Shown here: piece by piece, positions 14,804-23,877 of the stretch | How positions within the stretch are numbered: the stretch's first letter is position 1 | How the letters are laid out: every line of letters starts with the position of its first letter | From: Saprospiraceae bacterium UBA2365 | GTDB lineage: Bacteria > Bacteroidota > Bacteroidia > Chitinophagales > Saprospiraceae | Direction: 5' to 3' | Assembly (NCBI GenBank): GCA_002344345.1 | Contig: DDTL01000026.1 | Coordinates: forward strand, 17,649-46,442 | DNA length: 28,794 nt | Notes under the pieces: model-generated | What the model was told of the DNA's origin: nothing | Database searches by the model: none | What the model saw: the letters and a program-made list of their open reading frames with translations, nothing else | Program-made: the position numbers and the translations under genes

Positions 14804-17536
14804 CTACAGATCAAAATCTATGGTATCCCCGATTTTGAATGATGTATCAGTATCTTTTTTAGATTTATCCTTATTTTTTCTGACAGTCTCCTCAGTTCCG
14901 GCATCAGCTTGCTCATCAGAACCATTTATTTCTTCAGGTTGTTCGAAGTTCTGCTCAACATTTTCATCGATCAGGTCGATCGCTTCATCGTAAATAGTGT
15001 CATCCGTTTCTCCTTTTATCTCCTGAACATCTGATGAAACAATTTCCGGAGTAAGATCTATAACTTTCGTTAATTTAAATTCGCCCAGCTTGTTACCAAA
15101 AGCTTTCCAACCTTTAACATCAATGAATTCAGCAAGACCAACTTCCATTTCCATCGTTTTGTTATCTTTCCTATAGTGAATCTTCACTTTAGGTTCCTGA
15201 GATATGGATGCAAAATACAATTTGGTCTGAGGATGTTCGCTGAGGAAATTAAACCGTTCATCTGTTGTAGTCGTTTCAATTTTAAAACGCTTGATCATTG
15301 ACCATTCTCTTTCTCCTTCATAGTAAATGCAGGAAACGATTGATTCAGAGGTCCATTTGCTCAATGAGACTAACTGGTCTACCTCAAATTTCATATTATC
15401 TTCGAAAGATTTCTGTTCGTAAGTACCGTTTTTGTAAACTGCGAGCATCAGATCTCCTGTATCGAATTCCCCTAGATATACACCTCGTTCCTGAGTGTTC
15501 ACCCGGCCACTGACTTCGTCCATCCATGCTTTTATGCTTCCGAGTGAAGACTTTCCTTTTTCAATAAATGTGATCTTTCGTACTGGAAATTTGGTAATGA
15601 TATTTCCACCGGCGCTTCTACCTTTAATGGCCAATTCACCAAAGTCAAAATCAAATACTTTTTTCCGGGCGCTACATCCAGGCGTGAGTTGAACTGAAAC
15701 CACTTCTGATTCACCGTTAGGATTGACGGAAAAATACAATAATTTCGAATTTGGATTACCCATGGTAAGGTCATAATCTTTTTCCCTGGTAATACCGGTA
15801 ACCTGAAAACGCTTGGCGTAGGTCCTTTTGGATTCCCCGTCCACATAGATCAGGTTGTAGGTTGTGCGTTCATCATTCTTCTTCCAGACAGCCGCATAAA
15901 TGATGTTCTTACCAACAAAAACCTTGTCTCCGATCCTGACCACCTGGAAGGTTGCATCCTGTTTGAACGCAATGACATCATCAATATCCGAGCAATCCAT
16001 CACAAACTCACCTTCCTTGATGCCCATGCCAATAAAACCTTCCTGTTTATCTACATATAATTTGGCATTGTTGATGATGACCTGGGTAGCTTTGATCTCT
16101 TCGATAGTGGTAATTTCCGTCCTTCGTTCTCTTCCTTTACCATATTTTTCAAGCAGATCATTGAAATAATGGATCGTATATTCAGTTAAATGTTCAAGGT
16201 CGAAGGCAACCTGCTTCAATTCATCTTCGGTATTCGAGATCAGTTCATCATTCTTGAATGAATTGTATTTGGAAATCCTTTTGATCTTGATCTCTGTAAG
16301 TCTGATGATATCTTCTTCGGTGATATCACGCATCAGGCGTAGCCGCTTATCATCAGGTGATACCTTGTCTTCAGGGGTGGATACATATTTTTTCAGGCCG
16401 ATATCGATCGTTTCAAGCACACTTTCCCAGTTTTCGCATTCTTCAATGTCCCGATAGATCCTTTTCTCTATAAATATCTTTTCCAGGCTGGCCATATGCC
16501 ATTTTTCTTCCAATTCGCCTTTTTTGATCTCCAACTCCCATTTTAACAGGTTTTTGGTTTTCATCGTGGATATTTTCAGCATTTCGCTGACGGGCAAAAA
16601 CAACGGCTTTGAATCGACGATCACACAGGCGTTAGGGGAAATGGAAACTTCACAATCCGTAAAAGCATACAATGCGTCAATGGTAACTTCAGGGGAAATA
16701 CCGGGTGCCAGAATGATTTCGATCTCCACATTCTGGGCAGTGTTATCTGTAATTTTTTTAATCTTGATCTGGCCCTTTTCCGTCGCCTTGATGATGCTTT
16801 CGACCATGGTTCCGGTTGTAACCCCAAAGGGCAATTCTGTGATCAAAAGAGTGGATTTATCAACTTTTACGATTTTTGCCCTTACTTTAACCTTTCCACC
16901 ACGCATACCGTCCTGATAATCACTAACATCGATCGAACCTCCTGTCAGAAAATCCGGATATATTCTGAAAGGTTTTTCCTGCAGAATTTTGATCGACGCC
17001 TGTATCAGTTCAATAAAATTATGAGGCAGGATTTTGGTGGATAGACCAACTGCTATGCCTTCAACGCCTTGAGCAAGAACTAATGGGAATTTAACAGGAA
17101 GATGGACTGGTTCTTTGTTGCGCCCGTCATAACTGGATTGCCATTCCGTTGTTTGCGGGTTAAAAACAACTTCAAGTGCAAATTTGGATAATCTGGCTTC
17201 TATGTATCTTGGCGCTGCTGCAGAATCCCCTGTTCTTATATCACCCCAATTGCCCTGCATGTCAATAAGCAATTCTTTTTGGCCAAGGTTGACCAAAGCA
17301 TCACCGATGGAAGCGTCACCGTGAGGGTGAAATTGCATGGTATGACCAATGATGTTGGCGACTTTCTGATACCTGCCGTCATCCATCCTTTTCATACTGT
17401 GTAAAATTCTTCTCTGAACTGGTTTTAAACCGTCTTCCAAAGCAGGCACAGCTCTTTCGAGGATCACATAGGAAGCATAGTCAATAAAATACTCCTGATA
17501 CATCCCGGCTAGGGAAATTATTTTGTCTGACTCCAT
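14804..17536 (-). CDS. parC: DNA topoisomerase IV subunit A
   Basis: Cuts and rejoins DNA with subunit B to unlink daughter chromosomes. The 910-residue protein starts in the family way (ISLAGMYQEYFIDYASYVILERAVPALEDGLKPVQRRIL). The DNA-cleaving tyrosine is Tyr111 in AAAPRYIEARLS. The quinolone region reads HPHGDASIGDALV, with Ala75 where E. coli ParC has Ser80 and Asp79 for Glu84. The winged-helix/tower and coiled-coil parts fill 130-480; a C-terminal beta-propeller spans about 490-820 and holds a degenerate GyrA-box-like IKGRSAGGNIITKFPV (637-652). A long acidic tail ends the protein. I call ParC rather than GyrA from the N-terminal wording typical of Bacteroidota ParC and the lack of a clear QRRGGKG box. 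parE is not in the window. Confidence 0.92.
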   Translation of the reverse strand: MESDKIISLAGMYQEYFIDYASYVILERAVPALEDGLKPVQRRILHSMKRMDDGRYQKVANIIGHTMQFHPHGDASIGDALVNLGQKELLIDMQGNWGDIRTGDSAAAPRYIEARLSKFALEVVFNPQTTEWQSSYDGRNKEPVHLPVKFPLVLAQGVEGIAVGLSTKILPHNFIELIQASIKILQEKPFRIYPDFLTGGSIDVSDYQDGMRGGKVKVRAKIVKVDKSTLLITELPFGVTTGTMVESIIKATEKGQIKIKKITDNTAQNVEIEIILAPGISPEVTIDALYAFTDCEVSISPNACVIVDSKPLFLPVSEMLKISTMKTKNLLKWELEIKKGELEEKWHMASLEKIFIEKRIYRDIEECENWESVLETIDIGLKKYVSTPEDKVSPDDKRLRLMRDITEEDIIRLTEIKIKRISKYNSFKNDELISNTEDELKQVAFDLEHLTEYTIHYFNDLLEKYGKGRERRTEITTIEEIKATQVIINNAKLYVDKQEGFIGMGIKEGEFVMDCSDIDDVIAFKQDATFQVVRIGDKVFVGKNIIYAAVWKKNDERTTYNLIYVDGESKRTYAKRFQVTGITREKDYDLTMGNPNSKLLYFSVNPNGESEVVSVQLTPGCSARKKVFDFDFGELAIKGRSAGGNIITKFPVRKITFIEKGKSSLGSIKAWMDEVSGRVNTQERGVYLGEFDTGDLMLAVYKNGTYEQKSFEDNMKFEVDQLVSLSKWTSESIVSCIYYEGEREWSMIKRFKIETTTTDERFNFLSEHPQTKLYFASISQEPKVKIHYRKDNKTMEMEVGLAEFIDVKGWKAFGNKLGEFKLTKVIDLTPEIVSSDVQEIKGETDDTIYDEAIDLIDENVEQNFEQPEEINGSDEQADAGTEETVRKNKDKSKKDTDTSFKIGDTIDFDL

Positions 17537-17579
17537 TTTCCGTACTTAATTAAAGCATTTTAGCATGTACATGAACCTG

Positions 17580-17587
17580 CAAAGGTA
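17580..17587 (-). promoter_or_regulatory. -7 promoter element of the topoisomerase IV A gene
   Basis: On the minus strand this reads TACCTTTG, an exact TAnnTTTG, 43 bases before the ATG. No clear -33 element was found. Confidence 0.45.
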
Positions 17588-17709
17588 ACTAATTAAACAA
17601 TATATTAAAATAAATTATATGTTTAATTAGTTTGAATATACTCAGAATGATCGGATAAAACATTCATTTAAAATGTATTAGCAGGAATTTTTCCGACTTT
17701 TACACCAGA

Positions 17710-18702
17710 TCATTGTGAAATGACTTCCTTATTTTGCCTTTTGCTGAAATAATAGTCCAAACTGATCACAAGGAAAAATCCAAATGCCAATGTTGTTATG
17801 GTAAGGGCGATCTTCGGATGATCAACAAAGTAATCCTGTGGAAACACAACCTCCTCACTGATGATCTTATAATCAGATTTTGAAAGTGTTTCCAAAACTG
17901 CTCTGTCAGACTCAATTTCGTTGGTTATTTTGTTAAGCCAGGTTGCCGGAATTCTCCATGGCCAGATTTTCCATAATGATCCGATCATAAATCCGGTCAA
18001 AGCCATTAAGGTTTGTTGATGGAATTTTTTTAAAGTCCAACTGATCACACGGGAAAAAGTAGCAGCACCTAAAATCAAACCAAACCCAAATACAATCAGG
18101 ATAAAAAATTGATCAAAATTGAAATTCGTCATGACGCCTTTGAAAGCAGCTAGTATCGTCGTATACATCCCAAGGATCAAAAGCATAAAACTTCCGGAAA
18201 TTCCGGGAAGCATCAACGCGCAAATAGCGATGAACCCGGAAATAAAAATATACCATATCTGAAGATTTCCTGATGTCGGACTGATCATCACTACCCACAA
18301 GGCGAAAAATGTCCCTCCAATCAGGAATAACATGTTCTTTAAACTCCATTTATGTACCTGGCGAATGATCATCTGAACTGAAGCAAGGATCAATCCAAAG
18401 AAAAAACCCAGCAACGGTTCGATATAGTGAACCAACAGATAACTGATGGCAAATGCCCCGATCACCATTCCTGTTAACATGCCAATTCCCAATTGAAAAA
18501 TGAATTTACCGTCAATTGCCTTCCAGAATCCTTTAATGTCTCCCTTGAATAGTCTGGATATATTCTGAAAATTCCATGCCTGTATAGCATTCAATAAACG
18601 CTCATAAATTCCGGTTATAAAAGCTATAGTGCCTCCTGAAACACCGGGAATGATTTCTGCAATGCCTATTGCCAGACCTTTTAATGAAAGAAGAATGTTC
18701 AT
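17710..18702 (-). CDS. DUF368 family polyprenyl-phosphate transporter (PopT-like)
   Basis: A 330-residue protein with about eight to ten membrane segments. The family hallmark is present twice in related form: KGLAIGIAEIIPGVSGGTIAFITGIYERLL at the N-terminus and ALMLPGISGSFMLLILGMYTTIL near the middle, an inverted-repeat style pair of re-entrant loops. DUF368 proteins have been shown in other bacteria to recycle undecaprenyl phosphate across the cytoplasmic membrane for wall and surface-glycan synthesis; the same role here is by family. A hydrophilic insertion (about 250-295) precedes the last helix. It has its own -7 promoter element at 18734-18741 and lies 173 bases upstream of the topoisomerase gene on the same strand. 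Confidence 0.88.
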   Translation of the reverse strand: MNILLSLKGLAIGIAEIIPGVSGGTIAFITGIYERLLNAIQAWNFQNISRLFKGDIKGFWKAIDGKFIFQLGIGMLTGMVIGAFAISYLLVHYIEPLLGFFFGLILASVQMIIRQVHKWSLKNMLFLIGGTFFALWVVMISPTSGNLQIWYIFISGFIAICALMLPGISGSFMLLILGMYTTILAAFKGVMTNFNFDQFFILIVFGFGLILGAATFSRVISWTLKKFHQQTLMALTGFMIGSLWKIWPWRIPATWLNKITNEIESDRAVLETLSKSDYKIISEEVVFPQDYFVDHPKIALTITTLAFGFFLVISLDYYFSKRQNKEVISQ

Positions 18703-18733
18703 TTCGTGATGAATTACTATTAAAATCTGGCAA

Positions 18734-18741
18734 CAAAGGTA
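18734..18741 (-). promoter_or_regulatory. -7 promoter element of the DUF368 gene
   Basis: The minus strand reads TACCTTTG (exact TAnnTTTG), 31 bases before the ATG. The 18703-19009 gap is otherwise AT-rich and divergent; it also holds ATCAACAATT twice in tandem at 18783-18803. Confidence 0.5.
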
Positions 18742-18981
18742 TACTAATCTTTAATTGTTTTATAATTTCCATATCGCCCATAATCAACAATTGATCAACA
18801 ATTCATATTATCCTGTTGATTTCAAGTAAATTATGCATTTGATTAATAGTATGCAATTATATGGCTAATATGGTGAAGGTAACAAAACGGATCGGGATTA
18901 TTAAATTAGATGCTGCAATAGACCGGGTTTATTATCATAAGGTTTTTTTAATCTAATGACTTTTCAATGGGAAATATTGAT

Positions 18982-18989
18982 TAATTTTG
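18982..18989 (+). promoter_or_regulatory. -7 promoter element of coaX
   Basis: TAATTTTG fits TAnnTTTG and lies 20 bases before the coaX ATG. That implies a short leader. The expected -33 TTTG is not obvious. Confidence 0.4.
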
Positions 18990-19009
18990 TTTAAACATCT
19001 GACTTTTGT

Positions 19010-19777
19010 ATGATATTGGCCATTGACATTGGAAATTCCACCGTTTCATTTGGCATATACACAGATATGCAATGGAAAAAAACATGGAAACTGGATACAG
19101 TACGTGAGGAAAGTATGTACTATTATCAAAAAAAAATAATCGAATGCTTCATCGAAGAAAGTGTCATTGCCAATTCTGTTGAACAGGTAGTGATCAGCTC
19201 AGTCGTCCCGGATATCACCAATAAATTTGTGGATTTTTTCTCTGGTATGAAACAATCGCAGATCGTTTTGCTCAACAGGAGCATATATCATTTACTGCCT
19301 GTATTTACTGAAAATCCTTATGAACTGGGAACTGACCTGATGGCTAATGCCCTGGCTGCATACGAAAAGTTCAGATCGGCAGCACTAATCGTTGATTTTG
19401 GCACCGCACTTTCTTTCACTTTTGTCGAACCTGATGGCCGGATTAGCGGAGTGAACATTGTGCCTGGAATGATAACGGCGATAAAAAGTTTGTCCCTCCA
19501 TACGGCTCAACTCCAGGAAGTACCTCTTGCAAAACAGGCAGATGTCCTTGGAACCAACACGATAGAAGCTATCCAAAACGGCATCATCATCGGTTATGAA
19601 GGTCTGGTAAGATTTATGATAGAAAAAATCAGGGAAGCAAAGCCATTTCCGGTCAAGGTAATTGCCACGGGTGGCCTGGCTGAGGTTCTTCCCTCAGACT
19701 GCTTTGATGAAACAGATAAAAATCTGACACTTGAAGGTTTACGGCTGGCTGGATTTTATTCAAAATTTCCACAATAA
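19010..19777 (+). CDS. coaX: Type III pantothenate kinase
   Basis: Phosphorylates pantothenate, the first step of coenzyme A synthesis, in the cytosol. The 255-residue protein belongs to the ASKHA fold: the phosphate-1 loop is AIDIGNSTVSFG (4-15), the family block ELGTDLMANALAAYEKF (about 105-121) follows, and the second acidic motif is LIVDFGTALSFTFV (126-139), with Asp129 the likely catalytic residue. A C-terminal ATGGLAEVL completes the adenosine-binding region. The wording GTDL and ALSF varies from the commonest GTDR and AxT forms but is compatible with the family. It is transcribed alone, divergent from the DUF368 gene. Confidence 0.95.
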   Translation: MILAIDIGNSTVSFGIYTDMQWKKTWKLDTVREESMYYYQKKIIECFIEESVIANSVEQVVISSVVPDITNKFVDFFSGMKQSQIVLLNRSIYHLLPVFTENPYELGTDLMANALAAYEKFRSAALIVDFGTALSFTFVEPDGRISGVNIVPGMITAIKSLSLHTAQLQEVPLAKQADVLGTNTIEAIQNGIIIGYEGLVRFMIEKIREAKPFPVKVIATGGLAEVLPSDCFDETDKNLTLEGLRLAGFYSKFPQ

Positions 19778-20155
19778 GTGTCCGGTACAGCTAATAAAGG
19801 TACATACAACCGGAAAATTTTAGAAATTATTAAAAATAGCATCAGAATCAAATGTCTGTCATCCGGCTAAGTTTTGAAGTCCTTAAGTAACATTTGTAGT
19901 TTTTGAGTCGGGAAATGAACCTTCATCTCGGTTTGCAGAGATCTTATGTTGATATCAAATCAGGTTCGGTTCCATATTGCTATTTGCAAAAATAATAAAT
20001 GGGTCACATTGTAAAATAAAAAAATTATCAGTCTGAGATCCTGAACAATATAAGTCAATTCAGGGTTAATAAATAAACTGTCAAATTAATTTTAATTTCA
20101 TTTTGAATCACTATTTTTGTGGAAAATTATTGATTTTTAATAAAATAGGATTACA
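19778..20155. other. Long intergenic region before the DUF3276 gene
   Basis: No gene is seen in these 378 bases. TCCGGT and ACCGGA near 19783-19817 could form a loose stem after coaX. The only clear signal is the -7 element at 20112-20119 at its right edge. Confidence 0.4.
20112..20119 (+). promoter_or_regulatory. -7 promoter element of the DUF3276 gene
   Basis: TATTTTTG fits TAnnTTTG exactly and lies 36 bases before the GTG start at 20156. Confidence 0.45.
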
Positions 20156-20518
20156 GTGGAAAAAGGAGAATTCAAAAGAATGGACCCTGTTTATTCAACC
20201 AAAGTGAGGGCAGGGAAAAGGAGAACTTATTTTTTTGATGTTAGGGAAACTAAAGGAGGTGATTATTTTATTACACTTACGGAGAGCACAAAAAGTATCA
20301 AAAACAATGGATTTGACAGACATAAAATCTTCCTGTACAAAGAGGATTTTAACAGGTTCTCTGAGGCTTTACTGGGAATTGTGGATCATGTTAAAAACAA
20401 GTTGATGCCCGGATATGATTATGATGAATTTGCCAGGAGACAGGAAGAATGGGAACGCGAAAATGCAATGGATGACGATTTGGATCATGGCAGAAATGGC
20501 GATAACATTCAATGGTAA
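20156..20518 (+). CDS. DUF3276 / PUR-alpha family nucleic-acid-binding protein
   Basis: A 120-residue single-domain PUR protein. After a short lead it shows the family core KVRAGKRRTYFFDVRETKGGDYFITLTESTKS and then HKIFLYKEDFNRFSEALLGIVDHV, the strand-helix unit of PUR repeats, followed by an acidic tail (EWERENAMDDDLDH). Bacterial PUR proteins bind single-stranded DNA or RNA; the cellular role in Bacteroidota is unsettled. The start is GTG at 20156 (MEKGEFKRMDP), preceded by AGGA at a suitable distance; the ATG at 20180 would remove part of the conserved lead. It is a single-gene unit with its own -7 element and a strong terminator. Confidence 0.9.
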   Translation: MEKGEFKRMDPVYSTKVRAGKRRTYFFDVRETKGGDYFITLTESTKSIKNNGFDRHKIFLYKEDFNRFSEALLGIVDHVKNKLMPGYDYDEFARRQEEWERENAMDDDLDHGRNGDNIQW

Positions 20519-20545
20519 TATGAATATTTCAGGAAAATAAGTTTT

Positions 20546-20580
20546 AAGGGTAGTTCTTATTATGAACTTCCCTTTTTTTT
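20546..20580 (+). terminator. Rho-independent terminator of the DUF3276 gene
   Basis: AAGGG-T-AGTTC and GAACT-T-CCCTT form a ten-pair stem with one T-T mismatch, a seven-base loop (TTATTAT) and a run of eight T. It begins 28 bases after the stop codon. Confidence 0.88.
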
Positions 20581-20628
20581 ACCTGACCTGAACGCGCAAA
20601 TGCCTGAGTTGAAATTGCACTGAGAACC

Positions 20629-20656
20629 CCCATACGGGCAGGCCCATACGGGCAGG
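20629..20656. repeat. Two tandem copies of a GC-rich 14-mer
   Basis: CCCATACGGGCAGG occurs twice back to back, in an AT-rich gap between genes. Each unit holds CCC...GGG, so it is partly self-complementary. Its base composition differs sharply from its surroundings. Confidence 0.8.
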
Positions 20657-20810
20657 CAAACATCAATGGTCAAAGGTATATGATCTGGTATTTATTTAAT
20701 TCTAAAATCCTTGATCAGAGGTGATTTATGTGGCTTTATTTCTGCAACATATTTCTTCATCATTCTGCTAAAAAACTAATTTGAATTTTAAGACACTAAA
20801 ATAAATAAGC

Positions 20811-21098
20811 ATGCATGTCGTAGCAGGCCATTATCACACCCGGGAGAAGGAAGACCATACCTTTCTGGAGATGATCTCACTGGAAATGAGGATGAACGCT
20901 CAGCAATCAGGAATGAGTCATTATAATATACTAAGAAGTATAAATGAACCTAACAAGTTTTGCATCATCGAATTTTGGTTGCAAAAATCTGACCGGGACA
21001 AATATGAGCAACTGGATTCTCACCTTTACTTCCTCTCTCTTCTGGAAGGAGTATTGGAAGGTGAACCTGATTTTCAATTGTTTGCAATGATCAAATAG
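20811..21098 (+). CDS. Antibiotic-biosynthesis-monooxygenase (ABM) fold protein
   Basis: A 95-residue dimeric alpha/beta-barrel type protein. The pattern of a first strand with a histidine (VVAGHYHTREKEDHTFLEMI), a helix, a middle strand pair (MSHYNILRSINEPNKFCIIEFWLQKSDRDKYEQL) and a final LDSHLYFLSLLEGVLEGEPDFQLFAMIK fits the ABM/YgiN family. Family members include quinol monooxygenases and haem-degrading enzymes, but many have no known substrate, and nothing nearby suggests one. The gene is convergent with the HhH-barrel gene, with 88 bases between the stops. No operon partners. Confidence 0.75.
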   Translation: MHVVAGHYHTREKEDHTFLEMISLEMRMNAQQSGMSHYNILRSINEPNKFCIIEFWLQKSDRDKYEQLDSHLYFLSLLEGVLEGEPDFQLFAMIK

Positions 21099-21186
21099 CT
21101 TGAAAATGTTGTTTGTGTCGGGTTTAGATTGGTAGATTAATACCAGTCGTAGTCGAAAGCTCAACCTATCGCGGTTTAAAAAATGA

Positions 21187-23217
21187 TCAAAAGCTATATT
21201 TGAGCTGAATTTTGATCTCGGTTTTATGATTGACCTCTCCATATTCGGACAACACCTCGAAAGGATAGTAACTTCTGGCCATTCTGGCTTCCACCACCAT
21301 ATTTTTAAATGGTTTATACCGTATGTTCCCATAAATTCTGTAGCCCGACCTGTAATAAACGGGGATGCTGAAAGCATACAAAAGATCATTTTCATATGAA
21401 TAAATCCTGCTATCCCAGTTTTCAATGTCAAAATAAGCCAGTCTTCCCGTAAAAGATACTGGAAATTGCAATGGCTTGAATATCACATCCTGGAATATCA
21501 GCAAACCATGACTTGTTTCACCTTTACTGCTGATCGTCCATTCTACACGATTCCGCAATTCAATGGTCGGACTTAATTTGTATGCAATGTGCGCCCGGTA
21601 ACTGGTTTTGATGACATCCGCAATTTCCGGAACAGAGGATGCTGCATCTGAAAAATTGTTTTGTTTTAGTTCACTTTTGTACTGAAAATACAACTGCATT
21701 TTCTTTCTGAGGGTATATTCTGCTTTAAAAAAATATTCATAACCCTGGCTGGGTCGATCTACCAGATATTTCAACCAGTCATATCTCCACAGATCAATAT
21801 AGGCTTCCAAACGTATATTCCGTGCCAATCTGAACACGCCTGAAGCATAAATACCATGTTCATTGGATGCACCGCCGGATTCCCCGAATCCTTCTCCGAA
21901 AATCGTCTGATAGCCCGATGGATAATTCCTGTACAACAATGCAAGGTCCAGGTCTTTGGCCAGACTTAATTGAACCATATGAACGTTGGCCATGGATGAC
22001 AGGTTCATAAGGGCAGTTTCTCCCGAGAACAAAAGATTTTTCCACCTTACATGATAATCTATCCCGGAATGAAATACTGTCTGTTGGGTATAATCAAATT
22101 TCCGGTACAATTCTTCCGGCTTAGTCAAACCAAATTCATAGCGATTCCCTGTAAAATTGAACGAAATCCTGATCGCTTTCGCATGGATGCCGGCTTTACC
22201 CCCAAAACTTAAAAGATGTGTATTTTGCTTGTCTGCCAATTCTTCCTCAGTCCGGTGAAATCCTGTCAGGCTCTGCGACCCTATTGTTATGTCAGTTTCA
22301 TACATTGTATCCAACCGGGAATCAAGAAACCTGAATGAACAAAATGCAGTGTAATGGATGATTTTCGCTTTTCCGGAAACCGCCATACCTCTCATAAATC
22401 CGTTTTCATTCACCGAACCATAAGATCTGATGGATTTTGCCAATTTACTTATCTGCATAACGGAGGCTGATTTTCCACCACCGTAACTTGCATTGCTGAT
22501 CAATCCCTGGCCTAAATGTATATTGAAATCACCGATGATCAACTGATCTACATATTTGCATGGACCCAATATAGCCAGGTATCCGGAATTGAAGTCAGGC
22601 ACGGGTACGATATGTCGTTTGATGAGTGTTTCACCAGGATCTTTTTCTCCCAGATAATTGAAAATGATCCTGTTGTCAAAATTATACTTATACCGAAAAA
22701 GGTACTGATGATTATTCCCCGAGAAATTTGGTTTTTTTCCTTCATTTGACACATAATCCTGTTCTTTTTCGATAAAAGTTTTTGCTCTGATCAACAGATC
22801 AGATTTCCCCAGGCTGATCAGATTTTTAAAATTTATCGGAGTCCAGCGGATCTTTGATTCTACAGTGACGACCTGACTTAATAAACTGATCGTTTGCAGA
22901 TCCAGTCCTGAAACTGCCTGGAGTTCGTGGGTGTCAAGAAAATCACCGAGCACCTTTCTGTGTTTCAGAATTTGTTCGACCTGGAGTTGACTCAAAATTT
23001 CTAAATGCATCAGATCTTCGTAACTGCAATGATTCAGATCCAATGGATTTTTCGATAAATGCGTCAGATACTCGATAATGGGCAATAGGTCTGTTTCTTC
23101 AGCCTCAAAATAAGTCTCGAGTTGGGATTGAAATCCTTCAACTATGTCATCCTGAGTAAATGCAAACGATCGCATAAACACTATGCATGCAACTAAAAGT
23201 ATGATCTTTTGGAACAT
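21187..23217 (-). CDS. ComEA-like helix-hairpin-helix protein with C-terminal outer-membrane barrel
   Basis: A 676-residue exported protein. A signal peptide (MFQKIILLVACIVFMRSFAF) is followed by an acidic helix and tandem HhH-like modules at about 55-120 (NPLDLNHCSYEDLMHLEILS, then LGDFLDTHELQAVSGLD). The remaining 500 or so residues are amphipathic strands rich in aromatic ends (DIWRYDW-, FKAEYTLRKKMQLYFQYKSEL-type) and finish with KTEIKIQLKYSF, a terminal Phe typical of outer-membrane barrels. The frame is open to a TTG at 23259, but a promoter (TTG at 23266-23264, 19-base spacer, TACCTTAG at 23244-23237 on the minus strand) lies inside that extension, so the ATG at 23217 is chosen. A role in DNA handling at the outer membrane is suggested by the HhH part only. 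Confidence 0.85.
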   Translation of the reverse strand: MFQKIILLVACIVFMRSFAFTQDDIVEGFQSQLETYFEAEETDLLPIIEYLTHLSKNPLDLNHCSYEDLMHLEILSQLQVEQILKHRKVLGDFLDTHELQAVSGLDLQTISLLSQVVTVESKIRWTPINFKNLISLGKSDLLIRAKTFIEKEQDYVSNEGKKPNFSGNNHQYLFRYKYNFDNRIIFNYLGEKDPGETLIKRHIVPVPDFNSGYLAILGPCKYVDQLIIGDFNIHLGQGLISNASYGGGKSASVMQISKLAKSIRSYGSVNENGFMRGMAVSGKAKIIHYTAFCSFRFLDSRLDTMYETDITIGSQSLTGFHRTEEELADKQNTHLLSFGGKAGIHAKAIRISFNFTGNRYEFGLTKPEELYRKFDYTQQTVFHSGIDYHVRWKNLLFSGETALMNLSSMANVHMVQLSLAKDLDLALLYRNYPSGYQTIFGEGFGESGGASNEHGIYASGVFRLARNIRLEAYIDLWRYDWLKYLVDRPSQGYEYFFKAEYTLRKKMQLYFQYKSELKQNNFSDAASSVPEIADVIKTSYRAHIAYKLSPTIELRNRVEWTISSKGETSHGLLIFQDVIFKPLQFPVSFTGRLAYFDIENWDSRIYSYENDLLYAFSIPVYYRSGYRIYGNIRYKPFKNMVVEARMARSYYPFEVLSEYGEVNHKTEIKIQLKYSF

Positions 23218-23236
23218 GGTAAACTGATTTAGAATG

Positions 23237-23266
23237 CTAAGGTAATAAGAATTAGCCAATTGTCAA
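23237..23266 (-). promoter_or_regulatory. Promoter of the HhH-barrel gene
   Basis: On the minus strand TTG (23266-23264) is followed after 19 bases by TACCTTAG (23244-23237), one mismatch from TAnnTTTG. Transcription would begin just before the ATG at 23217 and leaves a very short leader. Confidence 0.5.
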
Positions 23267-23639
23267 GTCAAAAAGCCACATTTTTTTCTGAAAAGATCAC
23301 TTCTTGCGATGCCAAAAAATAAGATTGGCACTTAAGATTAACCAGATTTTCAATGATACCTGGCCGATTTCAGCATCTGACAGGGGAATGAATTTTAAGA
23401 TTACAATCTGAGATCAGCGTTTTTGACATCCTGCATTTAATTTAAAAAACTGTAATTATTTAGGTGGTTAGCTAATGAGTCTGTTAGGCCTGTTAGTCTC
23501 TTTGAATTGAGCGTGTACTTTGAGCAAAAGACACCAAATTTGTCCTGGAATCATAGGTTTTCAACCTTGGTATAAATCATTAGCTAATAGACTTAAGGCT
23601 AAAAGACTATTGAGCTAAACAATTACAAAAAACTTAATG

Positions 23640-23793
23640 TTGAGTCTGCTCCGAAAAGTATTCATCACCTCGAAATCACGAATTGAAACTTATGCTTAAA
23701 ATACTTTTAGTTTGCAATTTAGTGTGTTATAAATTTTAATAGTATAAATATGTTTTAAAAAACTGAAGATATGCTTTATAGGAGCAGACTTAA
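23640..23793 (+). repeat. Palindromic repeat family, copy D (divergent interior) with flanking direct repeat
   Basis: The left end TTGAGTCTGCTCCGAAAAGT (from 23640) is identical to that of copies B and C over 20 bases. The right end near 23773-23793 carries GGAGCAGACT, its inverse over ten bases, then drifts. The interior (about 110 bases, AT-rich) does not resemble copies A to C. ACTTAATGTT occurs at both borders (23632-23641 and 23788-23797), a possible target-site duplication. It lies in the 709-base gap between the HhH-barrel gene and glnA; the rest of that gap holds only TTAGCTAAT twice (23468 and 23580) and no gene. Confidence 0.75.
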
Positions 23794-23877
23794 TGTTTAT
23801 TTGGCAGAAACCTACGAAAGGAGCTATTGTCAGAAGATTATTATCTATTTTTGCTCAATAAAGGTCAATAATTTGAT

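Noticed and set aside
19962..19973. GGTTCGGTTCC resembling a tRNA T-loop
   Set aside because: No matching acceptor, D-arm or anticodon stem could be drawn around it.
23218..23259. TTG-started N-terminal extension of the HhH-barrel protein
   Set aside because: The promoter TTG-N19-TACCTTAG lies within it, and the ATG at 23217 directly begins a good signal peptide.
23468..23588. TTAGCTAAT found twice in the gap before glnA
   Set aside because: The nine bases are close to a self-palindrome in AT-rich DNA, and the surrounding sequence does not align well; chance is likely.
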